Positions 51,634 through 60,891 of a stretch of DNA of 64,000 nt are shown here, in pieces. Source of the stretch: Tistrella bauzanensis. GTDB lineage: Bacteria > Pseudomonadota > Alphaproteobacteria > Tistrellales > Tistrellaceae. Each line of letters opens with the position of its first letter. Within the stretch, counting starts at the first letter, position 1. The notes below the pieces were generated by a model that made no database searches, was not told where the DNA came from, and was given only the letters and a program-made list of their open reading frames with translations. Location of the stretch: the NCBI RefSeq assembly GCF_014636235.1, contig NZ_BMDZ01000003.1, positions 97,033-161,032 on the forward strand. Direction: 5' to 3'. The position numbers and the translations under genes were made by a program.

Positions 51634-53385
51634 ATGAAAAGGGCGGGCGCCGATCAGATGGCGACCATCGACGCAGACAGCGCCAGACCGACACCGCCGC
51701 AGATCCGCGCTGTTGTGCCGCCGCGTCGCCGTGGCCGCATGGGCGGGCATCGCGGCGGCGCGTGGCCGCTGGGGGCCGGGCTGCTGGCGCTTCTGGTCGC
51801 GGTGCCGGTGCTGATGGTGCTGGCGGCAGGGCTCAACCCGGATGTCGACGTCTGGTCGCATCTGGCGGCCACGGTTCTTCCGCGCTATCTGGCCAACACG
51901 CTGTGGCTGTCGGTGGGCGTGGGCGCCGGCACGCTGGTGATCGGCGTCGGCACGGCCTGGCTGGTCACCATGTGCAGCTTTCCCGGCCGGCGGCTGTTCG
52001 AATGGGCGCTGCTGCTGCCAATGGCGGTGCCGGCCTATGTCATCGCCTATACCTATGCCGGCCTGCTGGATTATGCCGGACCGGTGCAGGAAGTCCTGCG
52101 CTGGCTGATCGGCGCCACCAGCCGGCGCGACTACTGGTTTCCCCAGGTCCGCAGCCTGGGTGGCGCCATCGTGGTGATGACGCTGGTGCTGTATCCTTAT
52201 GTCTATCTGCTGGCGCGCGCGGCCTTTCTTGAACAGTCGGTCTGCGTGATCGAGATCGGCCGCACACTCGGCAACGGACCCTGGGCCTGTTTCCGGCGGA
52301 TCGCGCTGCCGCTGGCGCGACCGGCCATCGTCACCGGCGTCACGCTGGCATTGATGGAGGTGCTGGCCGATTTCGGCACCGTCGACTATTTCGCCATCGA
52401 TACCTTCACGACCGGCATCTACCGGACCTGGTTCGGGTTGGGCGAACGGGCGGCGGCGGCACAGCTGGCGGCGGTGCTGCTGTCGGTGGTGCTGGCGCTG
52501 ATCCTGATCGAGCGGGTCAGTCGTGGCCATGCGCGGTTCGACCAGACATCGCGCCGCTACCGGCCCCTGCCGGGCTATCCCTTGCGTGGCTGGCGGGGTG
52601 CTGGCGCGCTCGTCGCCTGCGGTCTGCCGATCGGGCTTGGCTTTCTGCTGCCGGCGTCCGCGCTGGGCTTGTGGGCGCTGACATCCAGCCTCAGCTCGGG
52701 CGACGGATTTCCGCGGCTGGTGTTGACCAGCCTGTCGCTCGCGGCCTCTGCCGCCATCCTGGCGGTGGCGGCGGCCCTGGTCGTGGCTTATGCCCGCCGG
52801 CTGGCGCCGGGGCGGCTGTCGGCGGTGTCGGCGCGGATCGCGGCGCTGGGCTACGCCGTGCCGGGTGCCGTGATCGCGGTCGGCATCGTGGTGCCGCTCG
52901 CCTTCATCGACGGGATGATCATCGATGGCGTGCAGGCCCTGGGCTTCGGCAATCCGGGCCTGGTGCTCACCGGGACCATCGCCGGTCTGCTCTATGCCTA
53001 TATGGTGCGCTTTCTGGCGGTGTCGCTGAACACGGTCGAGGCCAGTCTCGGCAAGGTGACGGCCTCGATGGACGATGCGGCAAGGGTCTTCGGCCTGGGC
53101 CCGGGGGCCACGCTGGTGCGTGTGCATGCGCCGCTGGTGTCGGGCGGGCTGCTGACAGCCGGGCTGCTGGTGTTCGTCGACGTGCTGAAGGAACTGCCGG
53201 CGACATTGATCCTGCGGCCGTTCAACCTGACCACCCTGGCCATGCGTACTTATGAACTCGCTGGCGATGAACGGCTGGCCGATGCCGCGGCGCCGGCGCT
53301 CGCCATCGTTGCCGCCGGCATTCTGCCGGTGATCCTGCTGTCACGGGCCATTGCCCGATCCCGCCCCGGTGCCCAGACCCGATGA
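51634..53385 (+). CDS. Ferric-iron ABC transporter permease (two fused permease units)
   Basis: 583 aa with about 12 membrane helices in two similar halves, each ending in the ATPase-contact EAA loop: LEQSVCVIEIGRTLGNGPWACFRRIALPLARPAI near 200-230 and LNTVEASLGKVTASMDDAARVFGLGPGATLVRVHAPL near 470-500. This double layout is that of FbpB/SfuB iron permeases. The cytoplasmic N-terminus is basic. It ends overlapping the ATPase gene (ATGA). A start at 51658 is also possible. Confidence 0.93.
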   Translation: MKRAGADQMATIDADSARPTPPQIRAVVPPRRRGRMGGHRGGAWPLGAGLLALLVAVPVLMVLAAGLNPDVDVWSHLAATVLPRYLANTLWLSVGVGAGTLVIGVGTAWLVTMCSFPGRRLFEWALLLPMAVPAYVIAYTYAGLLDYAGPVQEVLRWLIGATSRRDYWFPQVRSLGGAIVVMTLVLYPYVYLLARAAFLEQSVCVIEIGRTLGNGPWACFRRIALPLARPAIVTGVTLALMEVLADFGTVDYFAIDTFTTGIYRTWFGLGERAAAAQLAAVLLSVVLALILIERVSRGHARFDQTSRRYRPLPGYPLRGWRGAGALVACGLPIGLGFLLPASALGLWALTSSLSSGDGFPRLVLTSLSLAASAAILAVAAALVVAYARRLAPGRLSAVSARIAALGYAVPGAVIAVGIVVPLAFIDGMIIDGVQALGFGNPGLVLTGTIAGLLYAYMVRFLAVSLNTVEASLGKVTASMDDAARVFGLGPGATLVRVHAPLVSGGLLTAGLLVFVDVLKELPATLILRPFNLTTLAMRTYELAGDERLADAAAPALAIVAAGILPVILLSRAIARSRPGAQTR

Positions 53386-54491
53386 CCTTCACAGCAATCT
53401 CCGTTCCGTCGCACCAGCCCCGTGATGCCATGCCTGAGGACGCGGCGGCCCGGCGTCTGGCCTTCGACGACGTCTCCCACAGCTTCGATGGCCGGATGGT
53501 GGTCGATCACGTCTCGATCGGCATCGCCGCCGGCGAGATCCTGTGCCTTCTGGGGCCGTCCGGTTGTGGCAAGACCACCTGCCTGCGATTGGCGGCGGGG
53601 CTTGAGAGCATCCAGAGCGGCCGGATTCTGATCGACGGCCAAGTTGTGGCGATGCCCGGCCGGGAGATGAAGCCCGAGGCGCGCGGCGTCGGCCTGGTGT
53701 TTCAGGATTATGCGCTGTTCCCGCATCTGTCGATCCGCGACAACATCGCCTTCGGTCTCAGGCGGCATGCCGTGACGACGCGGCGGCGCCGGGCCGATGA
53801 GCTTCTGGATCTGGTGGGGTTGAGCGGGCGCGGCGACGATTTCCCGCACATGATGTCGGGCGGCGAGCAGCAGCGCGTGGCGCTGGCCCGGGCGCTGGCG
53901 CCGGAACCGCAGGTGCTGTTGCTGGATGAACCGTTTTCCGGCCTCGACATCGCCCTGCGCGACCGGCTGTGCACCGACACGCTGGCGGTGCTGCGCGATG
54001 TCGGCGCCGCTGCGCTGATGGTGACCCATGACCCCGACGAGGCGCTGAGGATGGGCGACCGGATCGCGGTCATGCGCCAGGGGCGGATCATGCAGTCGGG
54101 GTCTGCGGCGGCACTTTATCAGGCGCCGGCAACCCCTTTTGTGGCAAGGCTTTTCGGGGAATTGAACACGATCGCGCTGACGGTCGCGGCCGATGGTTTT
54201 GTCGATACACCGCTGGGCCGGCTGAACGCTGCACCCTTCGCCCCCGGAACCGCCGTGTCGGTGCTGGTCCGGCCGGAGGCGCTGATCGAAGCGGCCGATG
54301 GCGGTATTGCCGCCGAGGTCACCGAGGTGCGGGCGCTGGGGCCGGTCACCGCATTGCGTGTGAGGGTGCCGGGCTGGCCGGCGACATTGGGCCTGCGCCT
54401 GCCGGGGCCGCCGCGCCATGGGCGGGGCGACCGGATCGCGTTGAGACTGGCGCCGGAGCAGGCTTTCGTATTCGCGGGCGACGCGGCCTGA
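53382..54491 (+). CDS. Ferric-iron ABC transporter ATP-binding protein
   Basis: 369 aa. Walker [22 protein letters not shown]-loop [15 protein letters not shown], signature [18 protein letters not shown], Walker [13 protein letters not shown] and H-loop VTHDPDEAL are all intact. The C-terminal TOBE-like domain (about 250-369) is present. FbpC-type energiser of the importer. The first 20 residues are non-conserved; MPEDAAARR at 53430 is another possible start, but the ATGA overlap with the permease favours 53382. Confidence 0.94.
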   Translation: MTFTAISVPSHQPRDAMPEDAAARRLAFDDVSHSFDGRMVVDHVSIGIAAGEILCLLGPSGCGKTTCLRLAAGLESIQSGRILIDGQVVAMPGREMKPEARGVGLVFQDYALFPHLSIRDNIAFGLRRHAVTTRRRRADELLDLVGLSGRGDDFPHMMSGGEQQRVALARALAPEPQVLLLDEPFSGLDIALRDRLCTDTLAVLRDVGAAALMVTHDPDEALRMGDRIAVMRQGRIMQSGSAAALYQAPATPFVARLFGELNTIALTVAADGFVDTPLGRLNAAPFAPGTAVSVLVRPEALIEAADGGIAAEVTEVRALGPVTALRVRVPGWPATLGLRLPGPPRHGRGDRIALRLAPEQAFVFAGDAA

Positions 54492-54543
54492 TGGGCGCAT
54501 TGCACAGGTGCCAGGCTTCTGCCATCATGCGCCGCACGTTTGG

Positions 54544-54560
54544 GCAGTCCGTCGGACTGC
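54544..54560 (+). promoter_or_regulatory. Palindrome abutting the tatA ribosome binding site
   Basis: GCAGTCCG-T-CGGACTGC, perfect 8-bp arms around one base, ends exactly where the tatA Shine-Dalgarno GGAGGAGGG begins. It may be an operator, or an RNA hairpin next to the ribosome binding site. Confidence 0.5.
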
Positions 54561-54576
54561 GGAGGAGGGACACCCG

Positions 54577-54816
54577 ATGAGTATCGGTATTTGGCAGATC
54601 GTTCTGATCCTGGTTCTGGTCCTGATCCTGTTTGGAGCAGGCAAGCTGCCGCGGGTGATGGGTGACGTCGCCAAGGGGATCAAGAGCTTCAAGTCGGGCA
54701 TGAAGGACGACGACGGGGACACGACCACGACCACGTCTGCCGACCCGAAGGTTCTGGGCAAAGGGCATGACGCGCGTATGGCCGACGAGGTCCGTCGCGA
54801 CGAGCCCAAGGCTTGA
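54577..54816 (+). CDS. tatA: Sec-independent translocase protein TatA
   Basis: 79 aa. One membrane helix ([23 protein letters not shown]), the [12 protein letters not shown] hinge, an amphipathic helix [14 protein letters not shown] and an acidic tail. It forms the variable pore of the twin-arginine system that exports folded proteins. ATG 54577 follows GGAGGAGGG. First gene of tatABC; a palindrome touches its ribosome binding site. Confidence 0.97.
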   Translation: MSIGIWQIVLILVLVLILFGAGKLPRVMGDVAKGIKSFKSGMKDDDGDTTTTTSADPKVLGKGHDARMADEVRRDEPKA

Positions 54817-54871
54817 CCTTAAGGCAACCTGAGGAGCGGGGGTGGCTTGCCGCCCCCGGCAGCGTGACCGC

Positions 54872-55432
54872 ATGTTCGAGATCGGCTGGGCTGAACTCGC
54901 TGTCGTGTTCGTCGTCGCCCTGCTTGTAATCGGCCCCAAGGATCTTCCGGTCGCGATGCGGACGGTGGGTGTCTGGATGGGCCGCTTGCGGCGTATGGCG
55001 CGCGAATTCCAGTCGAGCGTTGACGACGTTCTGCGCGAAAGCGAGCTGAAGGAGCTGCGCGAGCGCGCCGAGAAGGCGTCACGCTTCGACATGGGCGAGG
55101 CGACGCGACGCGCCATCGACCCCGATGGCGCGCTGGCGCGGGCGACCAGCCCCATCCGCATCGATGACGACGCGCCGGCAGATGACGCCAAGGTGCCCGC
55201 TGACGCCAAGGCATCGGCGAAGACGGCCGATGCGCCGGCATCTGCCGACGGCGTGCTGCCCGCCGGCCAGCCGGCGCCGGCCGTCACCGCGACGGCGGCC
55301 GGGCCGTCAGCGGCACCTGCCGTCTCGCCGCCGCCCGCCGCTGCGCCTGGGCCATCGTCCAGTCCGGAGCCTTCACCTGCGGCACCTGCCGCAGAGACCA
55401 CCCCGCCCGACAGTGCGACCCCGAAGGCCTGA
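54872..55432 (+). CDS. tatB: Sec-independent translocase protein TatB
   Basis: 186 aa. N-terminal MFEIGWAELAVVFVVALLVIGPKDLP is diagnostic of TatB, followed by the amphipathic helix (RTVGVWMGRLRRMAREFQSSVDD). The remaining ~120 residues are a low-complexity Ala/Pro/Ser tail. With TatC it forms the receptor for twin-arginine signal peptides. The start at 54872 removes a 10-residue unconserved extension. Confidence 0.96.
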   Translation: MFEIGWAELAVVFVVALLVIGPKDLPVAMRTVGVWMGRLRRMAREFQSSVDDVLRESELKELRERAEKASRFDMGEATRRAIDPDGALARATSPIRIDDDAPADDAKVPADAKASAKTADAPASADGVLPAGQPAPAVTATAAGPSAAPAVSPPPAAAPGPSSSPEPSPAAPAAETTPPDSATPKA

Positions 55433-55438
55433 TTCTGC

Positions 55439-56281
55439 ATGGCGATCCGCGACGAGCACGAGGAAGACGAAGTCGAGAACGCAAAGGCGCCGCTTCTCGA
55501 ACATCTGATCGAGTTGCGCAACCGTCTGATGTATTCGGTGGGTGCACTGCTGATCGCTTTCGCGGTCTGCTATCTGTTCGCCCAGGATATCTTCGGGTTC
55601 CTGGTCGAACCGCTGGCGCAGGTGCTGGGGCATGATCGCCGGCTGATCTATACCGGGTTGACCGAGGCCTTCTTCACTTATGTGAAGGTGTCGTTCTATG
55701 CGGCGCTGTTCATTGCCTCGCCGGTGATCATCACCCAGCTCTACATGTTCGTGGCGCCGGGGCTCTATCGCAACGAACGCAAGGCCTTTCTGCCATTTCT
55801 TGCAGCGACCCCCTTCCTGTTCATTCTGGGGGCGGCGCTCGCCTATTACTTCGTGTTCCCGCTTGCCTGGGGGTTCTTCGCCGGCTTTCAGACCACCGGC
55901 AATGAGACCACCATGGCGATCGAGCTTGAAGCCAAGGTCGATCAGTATCTGTCACTGGTGCTGGCCCTGGTCTTCGCCTTCGGTCTGGCCTTTCAGTTGC
56001 CGGTGGCGTTGAGCCTGCTGGTACGGGCAGGGCTGGTCAGCGCCGATGCGCTGGCCAAGAAGCGCAAATTTGCCGTGGTCTTCGTGTTCGTGGCGGCGGC
56101 GGTGATGACGCCGCCCGACCTGATCAGCCAGATGTCGCTCGCGGTGCCGTTGCTGATCCTGTACGAAATCTCGATCTTCATCGGACGCCGGATCGAGAAG
56201 GCGCGACGCGAGAAGGAAAAGGCCGAGGAAGCGGCTCTTGCAGCGGCCCTTGCCGACACCAAGGACGATAGCGACGCTTGA
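55439..56281 (+). CDS. tatC: Sec-independent translocase protein TatC
   Basis: 280 aa, six membrane helices. APLLEHLIELRNRLMYSVGALLI, FTYVKVSFYAALFIASPVIITQLYMFVAPGLYRNERK and VVFVFVAAAVMTPPDLISQMSLAVPLL are the TatC core; the conserved Glu in LTEAFF is present. The C-terminus has a basic, then Glu/Ala-rich cytoplasmic tail. It starts 6 bp after tatB. Confidence 0.97.
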   Translation: MAIRDEHEEDEVENAKAPLLEHLIELRNRLMYSVGALLIAFAVCYLFAQDIFGFLVEPLAQVLGHDRRLIYTGLTEAFFTYVKVSFYAALFIASPVIITQLYMFVAPGLYRNERKAFLPFLAATPFLFILGAALAYYFVFPLAWGFFAGFQTTGNETTMAIELEAKVDQYLSLVLALVFAFGLAFQLPVALSLLVRAGLVSADALAKKRKFAVVFVFVAAAVMTPPDLISQMSLAVPLLILYEISIFIGRRIEKARREKEKAEEAALAAALADTKDDSDA

Positions 56282-56452
56282 CCCGGAAGGGGAGGGGCCG
56301 TTAGATGGGCGCGCTTTGGGCCGGGCCGGTGATGGCGGGCAGGGGACGGCGCCTTGAACGGTGGTCCCCTGATCCATGTCGTCACCAGCGGCCGCAAGCC
56401 GCCCGATCACCGACCGCCGCCGATCCCGACCGCCATCTTGCGAGCCATTCCG

Positions 56453-57745
56453 ATGCATGACATCCGCCTGTTGCGCGACGCCCCCGAGGCCTTCGATGCC
56501 GCTCTCGGCCGCCGGGGCATCGCGCCGTCGTCCAGCCAGCTTCTGGCGATCGACGAGGCGCGCCGCGCGCTGATCCGCGAGCTTCAGGAGCTTCAGGCCC
56601 GCCGCAATGTCGCCTCGAAGGAGATCGGCCAGATCCGGCGGAACGGCGGTGACGCGGCCGCGCTGACCGCCGAGGTCCAGGCGATCAAGGAGCGGATGCC
56701 GGCGCTGGAGGCCGAGGAGGCCGAGCTTGGCCGTAAGCTCGATGCGGCCCTGGCCAGCCTGCCCAATCATCTGGATGACGCGGTGCCGGCCGGCGCCGAC
56801 GAGGCCGACAATGTGGAGCTGCGCCGGTGGGGCACACCGCGCAGCTTCGATTTCGAGCCGCTGCCGCACTATGAACTGGGCGAGCGGATGGCCGCCGGCC
56901 CGGTCTTGCGCGGGATGGATTTCGAACGAGCGGCCAAGATCGCCGGCGCGCGCTTCGTGGTGCTGGCCGGGCCGATGGCGCGGCTGGAACGGGCGCTTGC
57001 GCAGTTCATGCTGGATCTGCACACCACCGAACACGGCTTCGTGGAAGTGCAGCCGCCCTATCTGGTCGGCACGGATGCGGTGTTCGGCACCGGGCAACTG
57101 CCGAAATTCGCCGACGACCTGTTCCGCACCACCGATGATCGCTGGCTGATCCCGACATCGGAAGTGCCGCTGACCAATCTGGTGGCGGGGGAGATTCTGG
57201 ATGAAGCGGTCCTGCCGCTGCGGCTGACTGCCTGCACGCCGTGTTTCCGCTCCGAGGCCGGATCTGCCGGACGCGATACCCGCGGTATGCTGCGCCAGCA
57301 CCAGTTCAGCAAGGTCGAAATGGTGTCGGTGACGGTGCCCGAGGCCTCAGGCGACGAACAGGATTATATGACCGCCTGCGCCGAAGCGGTGCTGCAGAAG
57401 CTGGAACTGCCCTATCGGGTGGTGGTGCTGTGTTCCGGCGATACCGGTTTTTCGGCGGTGCGCACGCATGACATCGAGGTCTGGGTGCCGGCGCAACAGA
57501 CCTATCGCGAGATTTCCAGCGTGTCGAACACCCGCGATTTCCAGGCCCGCCGCATGCGCGCCCGCTGCCGCAAGGCCGGCGAGCGCGATACCCGCTTCGT
57601 TCACACCCTCAACGGGTCGGGCGTGGCGGTGGGCCGGGCCTTGATCGCCCTGGTCGAAAACCATCAGCAGGCGGATGGCAGCATCCGCATTCCTCTAGCA
57701 CTGCGGCCATATCTTGGCGGAGCCGAGGCCATCGGCGCCGCCTGA
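56453..57745 (+). CDS. serS: Seryl-tRNA synthetase
   Basis: 430-aa class II synthetase. An N-terminal coiled-coil arm (about 30-100) contacts tRNA. Motif 2 is [30 protein letters not shown] and motif 3 is [26 protein letters not shown] is typical. Serylates tRNA-Ser and tRNA-Sec. ATG 56453 ([18 protein letters not shown]) is the conventional start; longer forms are not conserved. tatABC-serS-surE order is conserved in alphaproteobacteria. Confidence 0.98.
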   Translation: MHDIRLLRDAPEAFDAALGRRGIAPSSSQLLAIDEARRALIRELQELQARRNVASKEIGQIRRNGGDAAALTAEVQAIKERMPALEAEEAELGRKLDAALASLPNHLDDAVPAGADEADNVELRRWGTPRSFDFEPLPHYELGERMAAGPVLRGMDFERAAKIAGARFVVLAGPMARLERALAQFMLDLHTTEHGFVEVQPPYLVGTDAVFGTGQLPKFADDLFRTTDDRWLIPTSEVPLTNLVAGEILDEAVLPLRLTACTPCFRSEAGSAGRDTRGMLRQHQFSKVEMVSVTVPEASGDEQDYMTACAEAVLQKLELPYRVVVLCSGDTGFSAVRTHDIEVWVPAQQTYREISSVSNTRDFQARRMRARCRKAGERDTRFVHTLNGSGVAVGRALIALVENHQQADGSIRIPLALRPYLGGAEAIGAA

Positions 57746-57799
57746 GCCCGGCCGGTTGGCCACCATCGGACCACCTCTCCCCCGCGATATTGACCTGAA

Positions 57800-57816
57800 G
57801 GCCCGACCAACGGGCC
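57800..57816 (+). terminator. Short hairpin between serS and surE
   Basis: GGCCCG-ACCAA-CGGGCC, a 6-bp GC stem in the 96-bp gap. Possibly a weak terminator or leader structure. Confidence 0.35.
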
Positions 57817-57841
57817 GCGTGATCTTGAAGGAGTTCGGCAC

Positions 57842-58597
57842 GTGCGCATCCTGATCAGCAACGACGACGGCATCAACGCCCCCGGGATCGCGATCCTGGA
57901 GCAGATCGCCCGCGAATTGAGCGATGATGTCTGGGTCGTGGCGCCTGAGACCGATCAGAGCGGCGTGTCGCATTCGCTGACGATTCACAACCCGCTGCGG
58001 GTGCGCAAGATCGCCGACAAGCGCTATGGCGTCAGCGGCACCCCCACCGATTGCGTGCTGATCGCCACCCGCCGGCTGATGCAGGAGACGGCGCCCGATC
58101 TGGTGCTGTCGGGCGTGAACCGCGGCGCCAATCTGGCCGAGGACGTTCACTATTCAGGCACGATCGCCGCCGCCAAGGAGGCGACGCTTCTGGGCCATCA
58201 GGCGATCGCGATGAGCCAGGTGTTCGTCGATCCGGCCGATGTGCCGTGGCGTACCGCCCGCGCGCATGGGCCGGCGCTGGTCGAGAAGCTGATCGCGACC
58301 AAATGGCCCCGGGGCGTGGTGGTCAATGTCAACTATCCGCCCGTCGAGCCCGAGGCGGTGACCGGGGTCGAGGTGGTGTCGCAGGGGCAGCGCGTTCTGG
58401 GCGAGATGATCGTCGAGGGCCGCGACCCGCGCGGCGTGCCCTATTACTGGATCGGCGGCCTGCGTCGCGATGGCCACGAGACCGAGGGCACCGACCTTTC
58501 GGTGATCCGCAAGGGCAAGATCGCGGTCACGCCGCTGCATATCGACCTCACCGCGCGCAGCTTCATGCCGGCGCTTGAGGGCATTCTGGAGGCGTGA
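57842..58597 (+). CDS. surE: 5'/3'-nucleotidase SurE
   Basis: 251-aa metal-dependent phosphatase acting on nucleoside monophosphates. Motifs: ILISNDDGINAPGI (metal Asp pair), VVAPETDQSGVSHSLTI, VSGTPTDCVLIA and VLSGVNRGANLAEDVHYSGTIAAAKEA. GTG 57842 follows AAGGAG. The stop overlaps the pcm upstream region. Part of the classic surE-pcm-LysM/M23 cluster. Confidence 0.97.
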   Translation: MRILISNDDGINAPGIAILEQIARELSDDVWVVAPETDQSGVSHSLTIHNPLRVRKIADKRYGVSGTPTDCVLIATRRLMQETAPDLVLSGVNRGANLAEDVHYSGTIAAAKEATLLGHQAIAMSQVFVDPADVPWRTARAHGPALVEKLIATKWPRGVVVNVNYPPVEPEAVTGVEVVSQGQRVLGEMIVEGRDPRGVPYYWIGGLRRDGHETEGTDLSVIRKGKIAVTPLHIDLTARSFMPALEGILEA

Positions 58598-58599
58598 CG

Positions 58600-59265
58600 A
58601 TGGATGTGCTCGCCGAGGCAAAGATCAAGCTGTTGATGCAGCTGCGTTCGGCGGGCATCACCGACACGCGCGTGCTGAAAGCGATCGAGACCGTGCCGCG
58701 CGAAATCTTCGTGCCGCCGCCGCTGGTGCCCAAGGCCTATGCCAACCGGGCGCTGCCGATCGGGCAGGGCCAGACCATCAGCCAGCCGGAAGTGGTGGCG
58801 CTGATGACTCAGGCGCTGAATCTGGGCGATCGGCACAAGGTGCTGGAGGTTGGCACGGGGTCGGGCTATCAGACGGCCATCCTCTCGCGCCTGGCCCGCC
58901 GCGTGTACACGGTGGAACGCCATCGCAGCCTGGCGCGCGAGGCTCAGGCCCGCTTCGCAGAACTTGCCATGCATAATGTGGTCAACCGGGTCTCCGACGG
59001 CATGCGCGGCTGGCCAGAACAGGCGCCCTTCGACCGGATCATCGTGACGGCCGCCGCCGACGAGGTTCCCGAGGAACTGCTGGATCAGCTGGTCATCGGC
59101 GGCATTCTGGTGATGCCCGTCGGCGCCCATGGCCGCGAACAGCGGTTGATGAAGCTGATCCGCAACGAAGATGGCGCCGATGACGTCGAAATTGCCCGCG
59201 TGCGTTTCGTGCCGCTGATGCCGGGTGTCCCGCGTGAGGAAGATCCGGGCCCGGTGGTGGGATAG
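58600..59265 (+). CDS. pcm: Protein-L-isoaspartate O-methyltransferase
   Basis: 221-aa repair enzyme that methylates L-isoaspartyl residues. It has the full substrate motif ALPIGQGQTISQPEVVALM (Ser61), the SAM loop VLEVGTGSGYQTAILSRLA and VPEELLDQLVIGGILVMPVG. The ATG at 58600 lies 7 nt after GGAGG; a GTG at 58594 is too close to that site. It follows surE without a gap. Compare the degenerate paralogue at 7456. Confidence 0.97.
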   Translation: MDVLAEAKIKLLMQLRSAGITDTRVLKAIETVPREIFVPPPLVPKAYANRALPIGQGQTISQPEVVALMTQALNLGDRHKVLEVGTGSGYQTAILSRLARRVYTVERHRSLAREAQARFAELAMHNVVNRVSDGMRGWPEQAPFDRIIVTAAADEVPEELLDQLVIGGILVMPVGAHGREQRLMKLIRNEDGADDVEIARVRFVPLMPGVPREEDPGPVVG

Positions 59266-59393
59266 GTGATGGTCGGGCGGCATATCCCGGGACGGCGCAT
59301 TGCCAGGGATGGCGCGGATTGCGGCCGCAACCGGCGGTCGATGGTGACGCATGCATTGCCGCAGTGCGGCACGGAGCATAGACTGGGGCGGCC

Positions 59394-60788
59394 ATGAACG
59401 GGGCATCCATGACCAGAGCCAGCCTGTCGTCGTCACGCCGCTTCGCCCTTGTGGCGACGCTTCTTGTCCTTGCCGGCTGTGCCGGTCGCGATCAACCCGC
59501 CCCGGTCGAATTCCGGGGCGATGCGCCCGCGATCGCGCTGCCGGCCGGCGCGCGGGAGATCGTGGTTGAGCGCGGCGACACGCTCTATGCCATCTCGCGC
59601 CGGAACAACGTGCCACTCAGGGCGCTGATCGAGGCCAATCACCTTCAGCCGCCTTATACCATCTATCCCGGCAACCGGCTGGTGCTGCCGGCGCGGCGGG
59701 TCCATGTCGTGCGACAGAACGAGACGCTGTACGGCATTTCGCGTGCTTATGACGTCGAGATGAGCGCGCTTGCCCAGGCCAACGGCCTGAAGCAGCCCTT
59801 CATCGTCACCCCGGGCATGCAACTGGTGGTGCCGGAAGGCCAGGGTGCCGCCACCGACGCCGCGGCGGCGGCCGTGGCTGCGGCCGGACCTGAGGGGCGG
59901 CCGCCCTCGACCCGTATCGGCGAGCCCGAGATCCTGTCGGTATCGCCCGCCGTGGGGGGGCCGCCGTCATCGGTTGCGGCAGCCAGCGGTACCACCACAG
60001 TCAGCGGCGCCGGCATCACCGCCACGACCCTGCCGCCACCAGACATCGATGCCGGCACCACCATTTCCGAGGCGGGGTCGCCTGCGGGCGACACGATGCG
60101 TGCTGCCGGTGAGGGGCCTGTGGCGCTGACCCCCGCCGTGCCGCCTTCGGCCGCACCGGGCACAGACCCGTCGACAACAGTGCCGCCGCCGGTGACGGTG
60201 CCGGCGGCACAGGATGTTCCGCCGGCCCAGCCCTCCCCGACGGCAACGGATTTGACCGCGACGGAGCCGGCCGCGCCCGCAACCGCGCCGGCCGCAGCCA
60301 CGCCCCCGGTGCCGGAGAAACCGGCTGAGGTCGTGGCCCCGCCGCCGGCAGCCACAGCGCCACCGATCAAGGCCAAGCCAGTCGATGTCGGCGATCTGGG
60401 GCCGGCGCCCAAGCGCTTCGTCTGGCCGGTCAATGGCCGGGTGGTGTCGGGCTATGGCGACAAGGCCGGCGGTCTGCATAATGACGGCGTCAATATCCAG
60501 GCGCCGCGCGGCACCCCGATCCGCGCCGCCGCCGATGGCGTGGTGGTCTATTCCGGCAGTGATCTGAAGGGCTTCGGCAACATGCTGCTGATCCGCCATG
60601 GCGGCAACTGGCTGACAGCCTATGCCCATGCCCAGGCGGTGCTGGTCGATCGCGGCCAGCGGGTGAAGCAGGGCGAGGTCATCGCCCGTGTCGGCTCCAG
60701 CGGCAATGTCGATCAGCCACAGCTGCATTTCGAACTGCGCCGGGGCCGCGAGGCGGTCGACCCGGAACGGTATCTGCCGCGGCGGTAA
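59394..60788 (+). CDS. LysM/M23-domain lipoprotein, NlpD-like amidase activator candidate
   Basis: 464 aa. Lipobox LVLAGC near residue 29 marks a lipoprotein. Two LysM repeats (about 56-99, EIVVERGDTLYAISRRNNV; and 104-146, HVVRQNETLYGISRAYDV) bind peptidoglycan. A Pro/Ala/Thr-rich linker of about 180 residues follows. The C-terminal LytM/M23 domain lacks expected zinc ligands: the usual HxGxD-type motif reads NDGVNI (about 362-367), and the HLH motif reads QLHFE. Such domains in NlpD and EnvC do not cut but activate cell-wall amidases, and surE-pcm-nlpD synteny supports this. ATG at 59409 is an alternative start. Confidence 0.93.
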   Translation: MNGASMTRASLSSSRRFALVATLLVLAGCAGRDQPAPVEFRGDAPAIALPAGAREIVVERGDTLYAISRRNNVPLRALIEANHLQPPYTIYPGNRLVLPARRVHVVRQNETLYGISRAYDVEMSALAQANGLKQPFIVTPGMQLVVPEGQGAATDAAAAAVAAAGPEGRPPSTRIGEPEILSVSPAVGGPPSSVAAASGTTTVSGAGITATTLPPPDIDAGTTISEAGSPAGDTMRAAGEGPVALTPAVPPSAAPGTDPSTTVPPPVTVPAAQDVPPAQPSPTATDLTATEPAAPATAPAAATPPVPEKPAEVVAPPPAATAPPIKAKPVDVGDLGPAPKRFVWPVNGRVVSGYGDKAGGLHNDGVNIQAPRGTPIRAAADGVVVYSGSDLKGFGNMLLIRHGGNWLTAYAHAQAVLVDRGQRVKQGEVIARVGSSGNVDQPQLHFELRRGREAVDPERYLPRR

Positions 60789-60828
60789 GCCTCGACCGCC
60801 GGCCGGTAAGCGATCGGCACACAAGAAA

Positions 60829-60862
60829 ATGCCCGATCCGGCACTGTGTCCAGATCGGACAT
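60829..60862 (-). terminator. Terminator of the KAS II gene (minus strand)
   Basis: On the minus strand a 10-bp stem ATGTCCGATC / GATCGGGCAT (one mismatch, 14-nt loop) is followed by TTTTC. It lies 29 bp after the KAS II stop, between convergent genes. Confidence 0.75.
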
Positions 60863-60891
60863 TCTGCTGTTGAAGCACATGTGGCTGCGGG

